Shown here in pieces: positions 1 to 5,770 of a DNA stretch of 6,916 nucleotides. The translations under genes were made by a program, and so were the position numbers. The stretch comes from Acidimicrobium sp. BACL17 MAG-120823-bin42 (lineage in GTDB: Bacteria; Actinomycetota; Acidimicrobiia; Acidimicrobiales; Ilumatobacteraceae): positions 1 through 6,916 of the forward strand of contig LIAZ01000066.1 of the NCBI GenBank assembly GCA_001438985.1, written 5' to 3'. Within the stretch, counting starts at the first letter, position 1. Each line of letters starts with the position of its first letter. The notes beneath the pieces are model-generated. The model saw only the letters and a program-made list of their open reading frames with translations. It searched no databases and was not told where the DNA came from.

Positions 1-261
1 GCCAACAACACAGCCGATCCTGTTCGGCAGCGCAGGCAGTTGATTGACCGTTGGACCAGACTTGCCAAGCGCATTGGATATCTCAGTTTTGGTGTCTCAA
101 TCGTGGCGGTGGTCTCGGGCTTAGCAACATCGTTCACCCCACTTGTCGGTCAGTTGGCGACGAGCGGTCTTGTAGTCGGTTCAATCCTCCTCGCACCAAC
201 AATCGTTTTGGGCTACGCAATCAAGGCAGCCGAAAAAGAAGATCGACTGAACGGCAACTAG
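1..261 (+). CDS. Small two-helix membrane protein, 3' part (5' end outside window)
   Basis: The reading frame is open from the first base to a TAG at 259-261, giving 86 residues. There is no convincing start inside the window: a TTG at 40 is possible, but the upstream codons (a DPVRQRRQ-like segment) look coding, so I treat it as a partial gene. The visible protein has a basic N-terminal stretch (RQRRQLIDRWTRLAKR), a first hydrophobic helix at about residues 27-46, a short turn with a Pro, a second helix at about 52-73 containing LLAPTIVLGYAI, and a charged cytoplasmic tail (KAAEKEDR). It resembles conserved small integral membrane proteins of actinobacteria of unknown function. It ends 12 nt before the TetR gene and is probably co-transcribed with it. 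Its role is not known. Confidence 0.75.
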   Translation, partial: ANNTADPVRQRRQLIDRWTRLAKRIGYLSFGVSIVAVVSGLATSFTPLVGQLATSGLVVGSILLAPTIVLGYAIKAAEKEDRLNGN

Positions 262-273
262 GCAGACTTGATC

Positions 274-858
274 ATGGCGCTTCGACTTCCCGCGATAGAA
301 CGTAAAGAGCAAGTGCTCGATGTAGCGCTGCAAGTGTTTGCAACTAAAGGGTTTCACGACACCTCAATGAACGACATTGCAGAAGCAGCAGGTGTCACAA
401 AACCCGTCGTGTATCAGCACTACGAATCGAAGCGAGCATTGTTCCTTGCCATTATCGATCATGTCGGCGATCGGATGATCGATGTACTTGCAACCGCTAC
501 AGGTGGATTAACAGATGGACAGGCTCAAGTTGAAGCGGGAACTATCGCATTTTTCAAATGGGTTGAGCGCGATAAAAATGCATTCAAAGTGTTGTTTGAT
601 AGCGGAACCAGAAATGATGATGAATTTACGATTGCAATTCGGCGAGTACTTGACCGATCGGCAGAAGCAATTGCACCATTAATCACCATCAATTCAAATC
701 CAATTCATCTTCGCACTCTGGCGCACGCAGTGGCCGGTGCAAGCGAAGGTGTCGCTCGCTTTCTCATCAACAATGATGTTGCATTTGATGGTGAAAAGAC
801 AGGTAAACAGATTGCAAACTTGCTTTGGGCGGGTCTACGCGGAGTTGATGCGGAGTAG
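274..858 (+). CDS. TetR/AcrR-family transcriptional regulator
   Basis: This 194-residue protein has the standard TetR layout. The N-terminal DNA-binding domain covers about residues 8-55: helix 1 is the ERKEQVLDVALQVFATKGF segment, the helix-turn-helix is TSMNDIAEAAGVTKPVVYQH, and YESKRALFLAII follows. The all-helical C-terminal half (about 60-194) is divergent and would hold the ligand pocket and dimer interface, so the inducer cannot be read from sequence. Members act in the cytoplasm as dimers, usually as repressors released by a small molecule. I chose the ATG at 274; a TTG at 268 in the same frame would add two residues and is less likely. Neither start has a strong ribosome binding site, and AGGC at 260-263 is the nearest. 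The gene is followed after 9 nt by a second regulator, and the two probably share a transcript. No clear operator is visible; a 9-bp inverted repeat inside the gene is discussed separately. Confidence 0.93.
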   Translation: MALRLPAIERKEQVLDVALQVFATKGFHDTSMNDIAEAAGVTKPVVYQHYESKRALFLAIIDHVGDRMIDVLATATGGLTDGQAQVEAGTIAFFKWVERDKNAFKVLFDSGTRNDDEFTIAIRRVLDRSAEAIAPLITINSNPIHLRTLAHAVAGASEGVARFLINNDVAFDGEKTGKQIANLLWAGLRGVDAE

Positions 859-867
859 TGTGTTGAT

Positions 868-1530
868 ATGGCGCACCCTGGCGAACACCACCCTGCCTTT
901 GAAGAATACTGCGAGTGCATTTTTGAACTGCGCGAAGACAACGTAGACGTCATTCAGGCGCGTGTTGCCGATCGCCTTCATGTCTCTCGGCCATCGGTTT
1001 CGGAAATGATCAAACGGATGGAAACCGAAGGATTGATCAGGTTAAGTGGAACACGAATTGTCCTTACACCAGCCGGCGAAACACTTGCCGAGTCGGTGGT
1101 TCGCAAACATCGCACCGCCGAGCGCTTCCTTACCGACATCCTTGGACTTCCATGGGCACAAGCCCACCACGAGGCATGTAAGTGGGAACATGTGCTGAGC
1201 CCCGATGTTGAAGACGCAATCACACGACTGCTTGGCAATCCAACAACGTGTCCACATGGCAATCCAATTCCTGGATCCAACTACATGCAGGAGCCCAGTC
1301 ACCCGTTATGCGACGTAGAAGTTGGCAGCGCATTTACCGTTTCGCGAATTCCCGAAGAACTCGAATATGCGCCAGGAATGCTGGACTTTCTTGAATCGGT
1401 GCAGTTAACACCAGGCATCACCGGCACAGTCACTTCCCGATCTGCAGACGGAAAGATCGCCGTGCGCTTGAACAATCAGGAAGTTGATCTAGACGCATTT
1501 GCCAGTAGCCGAATTCTCGTTCGCGCATAA
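868..1530 (+). CDS. DtxR-family metal-dependent transcriptional regulator (IdeR/MntR-like)
   Basis: This is a 220-residue, three-domain DtxR-type repressor, close in length to IdeR (about 230). Residues 1-72 form the winged helix-turn-helix, with VADRLHVSRPSVSEMIKRME as the HTH. Residues 75-140 are the dimerisation and metal-binding domain. Residues about 150-220 are a FeoA/SH3-like C-terminal domain. The block KHRTAERFLTDILGL and the block HHEACKWEHVLS match the DtxR signature. By hand alignment, H81, E85 and H100 correspond to DtxR H79, E83, H98, and C104, E107, H108 to DtxR C102, E105, H106. The position of DtxR Met10 is E13 here, and E16 sits where MntR has its second N-terminal acidic ligand. 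E163 and E166 may stand for the SH3-domain ligands. Such proteins bind Fe(II) or Mn(II) and then repress uptake genes; which metal applies here is open. GGAG at 852-855 lies 12 nt before the ATG. It sits between the TetR gene and a lipoprotein gene, with 9 nt on each side. Confidence 0.93.
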   Translation: MAHPGEHHPAFEEYCECIFELREDNVDVIQARVADRLHVSRPSVSEMIKRMETEGLIRLSGTRIVLTPAGETLAESVVRKHRTAERFLTDILGLPWAQAHHEACKWEHVLSPDVEDAITRLLGNPTTCPHGNPIPGSNYMQEPSHPLCDVEVGSAFTVSRIPEELEYAPGMLDFLESVQLTPGITGTVTSRSADGKIAVRLNNQEVDLDAFASSRILVRA

Positions 1531-1539
1531 CAGATCACC

Positions 1540-1941
1540 ATGACAGCCAGAACCACTCTTGCCGTCATCACCGTGTCTCTGGTGTCGCTGACATCGTGTG
1601 CAACCACCATCATCGACACCGCACCCACCACCACAGCCGTAGCGCCAACTACCACAATTCCATCGGGTACACCCGACGAACTATTTGCACAAATGCAACA
1701 AACCATCGCGCTGCTGTCAAAAGCCTTGAGTGAAAGTAACAAGGGAGTTGCCAGACTTCGACTTGCAGAAATTGAAAGCATTTGGTCCACGCTCAAGCCA
1801 CAAGTGGCAGAACGTGGCGATCAATTTGTTCAAGACATGCAACGCATTGTTGATCTTGCAATTTCATCGATAGAACGAAACCGTCCTGCTGATGCAGACA
1901 AATCACTCAGATTTTTAACCTTGGTTATTGAAACGCTGTAA
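1540..1941 (+). CDS. Small helical lipoprotein downstream of the DtxR-family regulator
   Basis: The protein has 133 residues. Residues 1-20 are a lipoprotein signal peptide: MTAR, a hydrophobic core, and the lipobox LTSC with Cys20 as the lipidation site. A Thr/Pro/Ala-rich low-complexity linker follows (about 24-42). The mature domain (about 45-133) is predicted helical by its heptad-like pattern, with segments DELFAQMQQTIALLSKALSE, LRLAEIESIWSTLKPQV, FVQDMQRIVDLAISSIE and the final SLRFLTLVIETL. It contains no further Cys and no catalytic motif. The start is 9 nt after the regulator's stop, with no good ribosome binding site, which suggests translation linked to the upstream gene. Proximity to a DtxR-type regulator hints at a link to metal homeostasis, and the small helical bundle faintly recalls the helical domain accompanying Ftr1/EfeO-type iron uptake proteins. 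That is inference only; I do not recognise the family with confidence. Confidence 0.8.
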   Translation: MTARTTLAVITVSLVSLTSCATTIIDTAPTTTAVAPTTTIPSGTPDELFAQMQQTIALLSKALSESNKGVARLRLAEIESIWSTLKPQVAERGDQFVQDMQRIVDLAISSIERNRPADADKSLRFLTLVIETL

Positions 1942-1947
1942 CAAAAC

Positions 1948-4179
1948 TCAGTTCACCATTGCCGGAGGCAACTCACGGTGATGAACAACCGTCAAACGTT
2001 GCGTTGATCGAGTGAGTGCAACATACAATGCTCGCAGACCATGTTCTTGTGCAGCGGCAATTGCTGCTGGTTCGACCACAACTACGCCGTCTAGCTCCAA
2101 ACCTTTCACCACACTTACCGGCACAACAGTGAGTCGCGAATCAAGTGCCGTGTTATTAGCTCGACCATGCTGCACACCTTCGCGTGTTAATACTGCCGAG
2201 ACTGATTCGGTCATTGCGTCTGGGCAAACAATGGCTACATTTCCACCAATAACACTGTCCATCATGATTCGTGTCTGCGCAACGACATCGTCAAGCAGTC
2301 GCTCTGCCGTTGTTGAGCGAACAATGTCTGGACCAAACTCTCCATCTCGCACCGATTGAGGTGGAACGAGTGACGGTGCGGCAACAGCAAGTACCTTGTC
2401 GGCAAGTGCCATGATCTGAGCGGGAATGCGATAGCCCACCGAAAGATTGATGATCTGAGCCTCTTTTTTCGTTGGCAAGTACTTCAATACGTCTTGCCAA
2501 TCGCGCGGAGCAAACGCCCCAGTTGCCTGAGCCAAATCGCCCACGATCGTCATCGCTCCATTCAGCGAGCGTCGATTCATCATTCTTAACTGCATCGGAG
2601 TGAGATCTTGGACTTCGTCAATGATGATGTGCCCATACAAACGCATCTCATCGTTTTCATCAATTCGGCCACCCTTGCGTGGTCGTGGGCCGATTAAGGA
2701 CAACACTTCGTCTAGCAGTGCAACATCGCTTTCGGCCCAATGAACTTCTGCAAGTGATGCACTTCGCTCACGCACGAGCAATGGCCATTCGTCATCGCTC
2801 AAAACCCCTTGTGCGGCAGACCGAACAAGTGCGCGTGACCCAAATACATCGTGCAACACCTCTGCAGGGGTAAGCACCGGCCACATTCGAATGATCGCAG
2901 CACGAAACTCGGAGATGTCACGCAAACTATCGCGCAGAGATTCCAAGTCAATTTCTTCACGCTTGCTCGTGGCTGCCATTGCAGCAACGACTTCGGTTTC
3001 TACCCATCGCGCCGCAGCATTATGACGTCGATATCGTCGACGAGCATCACGAATAATACGCACTGATTCACTTACTCGAAGACGCAAATACTCAGCGCCA
3101 AACGGAATCACTAAGTCGTCTCGCAATGGTCGTTCACGATCGCGAACTGCAGCCGCAACAAACGTGCACATTCGAATATCGCCCTTGACATGGCGAGTCG
3201 CATCGTCTTCGTGACGACCAACGCGATGCCCCGAAACCAAATCAGCTAGCACCACTTGCTCGACACCTGCTTCTCCAAGTGATGGCAAGACCTGCTCGAT
3301 GTAGCGCAGGAACACGCGGTTTGGTCCAACTACTAATACACCTTGGTCTTCGAGCGGGAAACGATAGGTGTACAACAAATATGCAGCACGATGCAGTGCA
3401 ACCACTGTTTTTCCTGTTCCTGGCCCGCCCTGCACAACCAGCACACCACTTTGCGGCGCACGAATGATTTGATCCTGTTCAGATTGGATCGTTGCAACGA
3501 TGTCACCGAGTTGACCTGTGCGGCCGCGCGATAGCGCAGAGATCAACGTGCTGTAACCGCGCAATCCCGTGCCATCATGTCGCACTCCGGTCTGCGGGTC
3601 GCCGCCAAGACCTTCGTCATGACCAAGTCCTAAGTGTCCTTCGCCGAACAGTTCGTCTTCGATACCAGACAAAACTCGACCTTGCACCGAAAAGTGACGC
3701 CTACGGGCGAGACCCATGGTCTCGCGACCTGTCGCGCGATAAAACGGTTCGGCAACTGGTGCTCGCCAGTCCACCACCACCGGGTCACGGGCCTCGTCGG
3801 CGACTGCCAAACGGCCAATGTGAAAACTCTCTATCTCGTCGGGCGTATCGGTCAACCGATCAATTCGCCCAAATACCAACGCCGCATCGCCCAAATCAAG
3901 CGTGGTCAGGCGTTGCAGCAATTGTTCATCAAAGGCGTTGCGCTCGTAGCGGGCCTGAAATGTGCCCCCCGTGTTTGCCTCATTGAGGTCGCGGATACGC
4001 CAGGCATCCTCACGGCTCTTATCCAGGCAGGCATATGCATGGTCGATGTAGGCCTGCTCGGCAGCGATGTCGGGATGTTGTTGGCTCATTTTGGGGTTCA
4101 TCAACTCTACCGCCAGATCGGCCGGGCCAATTTCGTATAGCCCCCCTGCCGCTGGCAGTATCGGCGTAGCACTATTCAT
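1948..4179 (-). CDS. HelD-like superfamily-1 ATPase (RNA polymerase recycling type), short-loop form
   Basis: This 743-residue protein has an N-terminal helical hairpin (about 38-95, from IAAEQAYIDHAYACLD), an actinobacterial HelD-type beta domain (98-175, with VFGRID, VVVDWRAPVAEPFY and RRRHF), and a split UvrD/Rep ATPase core. Motifs are QSEQDQIIRAP (232-242), Walker A GGPGTGKT (251-258), Walker B/DExx IIIDEVQD (518-525), motif III TIVGDLAQATG (544-554), motif IV NLSVGYR (578-584), motif V VVKGLELDGVVVVE (690-703) and motif VI ALYVALTRSTQRLTVVH (717-733). A HelD-specific helical insert lies at about 330-480. Relatives bind RNA polymerase and use ATP to release it from stalled or inactive complexes; the rifampicin-protecting HelR is a relative. 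Only about 16 residues (499-514) separate LIGP from the Walker B strand, far fewer than I recall for mycobacterial HelD. The start is uncertain: ATG at 4179 has a weak GGTGAG upstream, while in-frame ATGs at 4101 and 4089 fit the usual N-terminus better. It is convergent with the lipoprotein gene and divergent from 4230-4853. Confidence 0.92.
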   Translation of the reverse strand: MNSATPILPAAGGLYEIGPADLAVELMNPKMSQQHPDIAAEQAYIDHAYACLDKSREDAWRIRDLNEANTGGTFQARYERNAFDEQLLQRLTTLDLGDAALVFGRIDRLTDTPDEIESFHIGRLAVADEARDPVVVDWRAPVAEPFYRATGRETMGLARRRHFSVQGRVLSGIEDELFGEGHLGLGHDEGLGGDPQTGVRHDGTGLRGYSTLISALSRGRTGQLGDIVATIQSEQDQIIRAPQSGVLVVQGGPGTGKTVVALHRAAYLLYTYRFPLEDQGVLVVGPNRVFLRYIEQVLPSLGEAGVEQVVLADLVSGHRVGRHEDDATRHVKGDIRMCTFVAAAVRDRERPLRDDLVIPFGAEYLRLRVSESVRIIRDARRRYRRHNAAARWVETEVVAAMAATSKREEIDLESLRDSLRDISEFRAAIIRMWPVLTPAEVLHDVFGSRALVRSAAQGVLSDDEWPLLVRERSASLAEVHWAESDVALLDEVLSLIGPRPRKGGRIDENDEMRLYGHIIIDEVQDLTPMQLRMMNRRSLNGAMTIVGDLAQATGAFAPRDWQDVLKYLPTKKEAQIINLSVGYRIPAQIMALADKVLAVAAPSLVPPQSVRDGEFGPDIVRSTTAERLLDDVVAQTRIMMDSVIGGNVAIVCPDAMTESVSAVLTREGVQHGRANNTALDSRLTVVPVSVVKGLELDGVVVVEPAAIAAAQEHGLRALYVALTRSTQRLTVVHHRELPPAMVN
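4146..4158. repeat. 13-bp inverted repeat near the HelD-like ATPase start
   Basis: CTGCC and GGCAG flank a 3-nt spacer, giving a perfect 5-bp inverted repeat beside a run of six C (six G on the minus strand, complement of 4141-4146). If the ATPase starts at 4179 it lies in codons 8-12. If it starts at 4101 or 4089 it would lie in the leader and could be an operator or leader hairpin. It does not match the rifamycin-associated element of helR promoters as I remember it. Confidence 0.25.
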
Positions 4180-4229
4180 TAATTTTTTAACTCACCACAT
4201 TCGGAACACTGCTATCGGCGGAGGCAGAC
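4180..4229. promoter_or_regulatory. Divergent intergenic region between the HelD-like ATPase and the lipoprotein operon
   Basis: Fifty bases separate two genes transcribed away from each other, so promoters for both directions should lie here or extend into the first codons. On the plus side, GGAGG at 4220-4224 ends 5 nt before the ATG at 4230. It sets that start over the second ATG at 4236. On the minus side an A-rich run (complement of 4180-4187) precedes the ATG at 4179, and GGTGAG is 11 nt away from it. I cannot assign -35 and -10 boxes with confidence. The A-rich run could be a minus-strand -10 region, in which case transcription would begin at or after 4179 and favour a downstream start for the ATPase. 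Confidence 0.45.
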
Positions 4230-4853
4230 ATGTCCATGATTTTTCGTTGCGTGTCGTATCTTTGTGCGCTCGCACTGTGCACTAGCTCATGTGGAAACAC
4301 TTCGAAGGATTTAACTTTTCCTTCGTTGTCGAATCCATCTACTTCGGTGGCGTCTACTACGACAACAGTTGCCAATGAACTCGTTGAGTCTGCAGTCAGC
4401 ACCGAATCGGCCACTACCTACTCGGTCGTCAGCGACTTCTCCAACATCTTCATGCTTCGCGCACAATGTGGGCGGATGCCAGAAACATGCCCCGTTTCGC
4501 AGATGACCGCTACAGGCAGCGAACTTGCCGCCGAGCTCACTAAAACCATGCGTGAACGGGTCGCTGGAAACCTCCGCACGCGTGCTGGAGCAGGAAAACT
4601 TCGCGTGCGCATCGAATCTGTAGAAATTATCGACACTTCACACGCAGTCGTGCACACATGTGTATTTGACTCGGTAGTGCTGTTTGACTCTGGTCAAGTT
4701 GACAGCGCTGCCGACGACATCGTGTTTGACGACTCCGTGATCTCAGTTCGCACCAAATGGAATGTTCAGCGAGAAAACGGTACGTGGAAATGGCGCGATG
4801 CACGCGGCTATCAACGAAAAGTAGGAGGAGACCTATGCGGATTTTCACGATAG
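4230..4853 (+). CDS. Lipoprotein with NTF2-like C-terminal domain, paired with PKD-like secreted protein
   Basis: This is a 207-residue protein. Residues 1-21 are a lipoprotein-type signal peptide ending in CTSSC with Cys21 as probable lipid anchor; the lipobox has Thr at -3, so it is acceptable but not ideal. A Ser/Thr/Pro-rich linker (about 24-62) leads to an extracytoplasmic domain (about 63-207). This domain starts with helices (YSVVSDFSNIFMLRAQCGRM and SELAAELTKTMRERVAG) followed by beta strands (KLRVRIESVEIID, AVVHTCVFDSVVLF, ISVRTKWNVQRENGTWKWRD). That alternation, and the final W-rich strand, is typical of NTF2/SnoaL-like folds used as binding or assembly modules. Four cysteines in the mature domain (80, 87, 144, 203) could form two disulfides. 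GGAGG 5 nt before the ATG supports the start. The stop lies 19 nt inside the following gene, so the two are translationally coupled. The function is unknown; a small-molecule or protein-binding role at the cell surface is my inference. Confidence 0.85.
   Translation: MSMIFRCVSYLCALALCTSSCGNTSKDLTFPSLSNPSTSVASTTTTVANELVESAVSTESATTYSVVSDFSNIFMLRAQCGRMPETCPVSQMTATGSELAAELTKTMRERVAGNLRTRAGAGKLRVRIESVEIIDTSHAVVHTCVFDSVVLFDSGQVDSAADDIVFDDSVISVRTKWNVQRENGTWKWRDARGYQRKVGGDLCGFSR
4823..4828 (+). promoter_or_regulatory. Strong Shine-Dalgarno AGGAGG deciding the start of the PKD-like gene
   Basis: AGGAGG ends 6 nt before the ATG at 4835. It lies inside the end of the upstream lipoprotein gene and is the best ribosome binding site in the window. 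It selects 4835 over the upstream in-frame ATG at 4757, which would add 26 basic residues ahead of an otherwise standard signal peptide. Confidence 0.85.
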
Positions 4854-5674
4854 GAACGACGGCGCTGATGTGTTTTGCACTGACATCGCCAACGTCGGTA
4901 GATGCCGGCGACTCTGCTGGTGACAACACGAACACCATGGCGGGAGTCGAAGGCAATCAAATCATGGCCGGCGTGCAGTTTGGAAGTTCTCCACAAGGTT
5001 CCGATGCCAATGGTGACTGCGAATGGTCCATTGCAATTCCCCATGATTCTCATTCTGGACTCGGCACCGAAGTCAAAAAAGTTTCTGGCAACATCACCTA
5101 CAAACTGTTCGAGTACACCTGTCTCAACCGATCGCCTGCCACAACGTTTCACTGGATACCACAAGTGTCAACTCAGCAACTTGCCGAACAAGCAACGTCG
5201 GTGGTGTACGACAATATTCCTGCACCATGGGGCGAATTTGCACCGCCCGCTCGGCGCGGCGTTGTCAAACTGGGTACATGGTTTTGGGTTAACCCACTGA
5301 TGTGGGTTCCGGTTAGCGCCACAGCTGGAGTGCCAACTGCAGCGGGTTATCTTTCGGTCACCACTACAGCGACACCTAAGAAACTGATCTTTGATCCAGG
5401 AGATGGCGCACTTGGCACAGGACCGGTCACCTGCACGGGGCCCGGAATTCCCTGGATCGAAATATTTGGCGACTCACTCGATAGCTCGTGCATGTACACC
5501 TACAAACACTCATCTTCACTGCATGAAGATGGTGCGTTTCCTGCAACTCTTGCCGTGCAGTGGCACATCACGTTTACCACCAACTTTGGAGCACGCGGAA
5601 CCGTTGGAGATCTGACGCTCAAAGCATCACATCAAATGGTTGTTCGCGAAATTCAGGCACTCGTCACGGGGTAA
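4835..5674 (+). CDS. Secreted PKD-like domain protein
   Basis: The protein has 279 residues. Residues 1-24 are a Sec signal peptide with a probable cut after SVDA. The N-terminal third (about 45-125) has little I can name: CEWSIAIP, TYKLFEYTC and FHWIPQ segments with C61 and C96. From about 145 it follows a pattern I associate with actinobacterial secreted PKD-like proteins: LGTWFWVNPLMWVPVSATA, then strands ending in LIFDPGDG (184-191), then VTCTGPGIPW (198-207), then SSCMYTYKHSS (217-227), then TLAVQWHITFTTN, and a final VVREIQALV strand. The DPGDG turn and the C200/C219 pair, probably a disulfide, are the fold's markers. No membrane anchor, LPXTG or second TM is seen at the C-terminus, so it should be exported freely or held by a partner. 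The start is set by AGGAGG. It overlaps the lipoprotein gene by 19 nt, suggesting that the two products act together at the surface. The molecular function is unknown. Confidence 0.87.
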   Translation: MRIFTIGTTALMCFALTSPTSVDAGDSAGDNTNTMAGVEGNQIMAGVQFGSSPQGSDANGDCEWSIAIPHDSHSGLGTEVKKVSGNITYKLFEYTCLNRSPATTFHWIPQVSTQQLAEQATSVVYDNIPAPWGEFAPPARRGVVKLGTWFWVNPLMWVPVSATAGVPTAAGYLSVTTTATPKKLIFDPGDGALGTGPVTCTGPGIPWIEIFGDSLDSSCMYTYKHSSSLHEDGAFPATLAVQWHITFTTNFGARGTVGDLTLKASHQMVVREIQALVTG

Positions 5675-5770
5675 TAAATAAGGGGTGTATTGAGTAGGAA
5701 CATGGGCCCTCGCCTGACACACTGAAGGGTCGCTCTACGCGACTATTTCAGACTTCGAAAAGGACCCTCT
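5675..5770 (+). promoter_or_regulatory. Intergenic leader of the basic-tail protein gene
   Basis: Ninety-six bases separate the PKD-like gene from the next coding region, the longest gene-free stretch in the window. It holds a GGGCCC palindrome (5704-5709), a compound stem-loop (5722-5751) and a ribosome binding site AAAAGGA (5758-5764) about 6 nt before the ATG at 5771. A promoter is expected because the preceding secreted pair appears to be a separate unit, but I cannot pick -35 and -10 boxes. No U-rich run follows the stem, so it is not a standard intrinsic terminator for the PKD-like gene. Confidence 0.45.
5722..5751 (+). other. Compound stem-loop in the leader
   Basis: CTGAA (5722-5726) pairs with TTCAG (5747-5751), and GTCGC (5729-5733) pairs with GCGAC (5739-5743) around a 5-nt loop TCTAC, with a small internal loop (GG opposite TAT). 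An additional G-U pair is possible next to the inner stem. The strand AGGGTC (5726-5731), partly used by this stem, can alternatively pair with GACCCT (5763-5768), which lies between the Shine-Dalgarno sequence and the start codon. The pairings are seen directly; a regulatory role is inference. Confidence 0.4.

Noticed and set aside
1606..1680. Low-complexity ACC/CCA-rich repeat
   Set aside because: It encodes an ordinary Thr/Pro-rich lipoprotein linker and shows no regular repeat unit.
1476..1796. Minus-strand frame with long Val/Ala hydrophobic stretch
   Set aside because: It is the complement of the Thr-rich ACC/ACA codons of the lipoprotein linker, which read as Val/Gly on the other strand.
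3492..4140. Long plus-strand open frames opposite the ATPase gene
   Set aside because: They are antisense to conserved ATPase codons, have no ribosome binding site, and show unlikely compositions without recognisable motifs.
4141..4229. Rifamycin-associated element upstream of the HelD-like gene
   Set aside because: The inverted repeat CTGCC/GGCAG does not match the element as I remember it, and nothing closer was found in the 90 bases around the start.
4757..4834. N-terminal extension of the PKD-like protein from an earlier ATG
   Set aside because: It would place 26 basic residues before a good signal peptide, lacks a ribosome binding site, and overlaps the lipoprotein gene fully, while ATG 4835 has a consensus AGGAGG.
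5285..5308. A 12-bp palindrome TGGGTTAACCCA overlapping a 7-bp hairpin AACCCAC-TGAT-GTGGGTT
   Set aside because: It lies within the PKD-like gene and encodes the WVNPLMWV stretch, which looks like a constrained protein motif; the repeat probably follows from two similar Trp-Val codon pairs. It has no poly-U tract and is not near a gene boundary.
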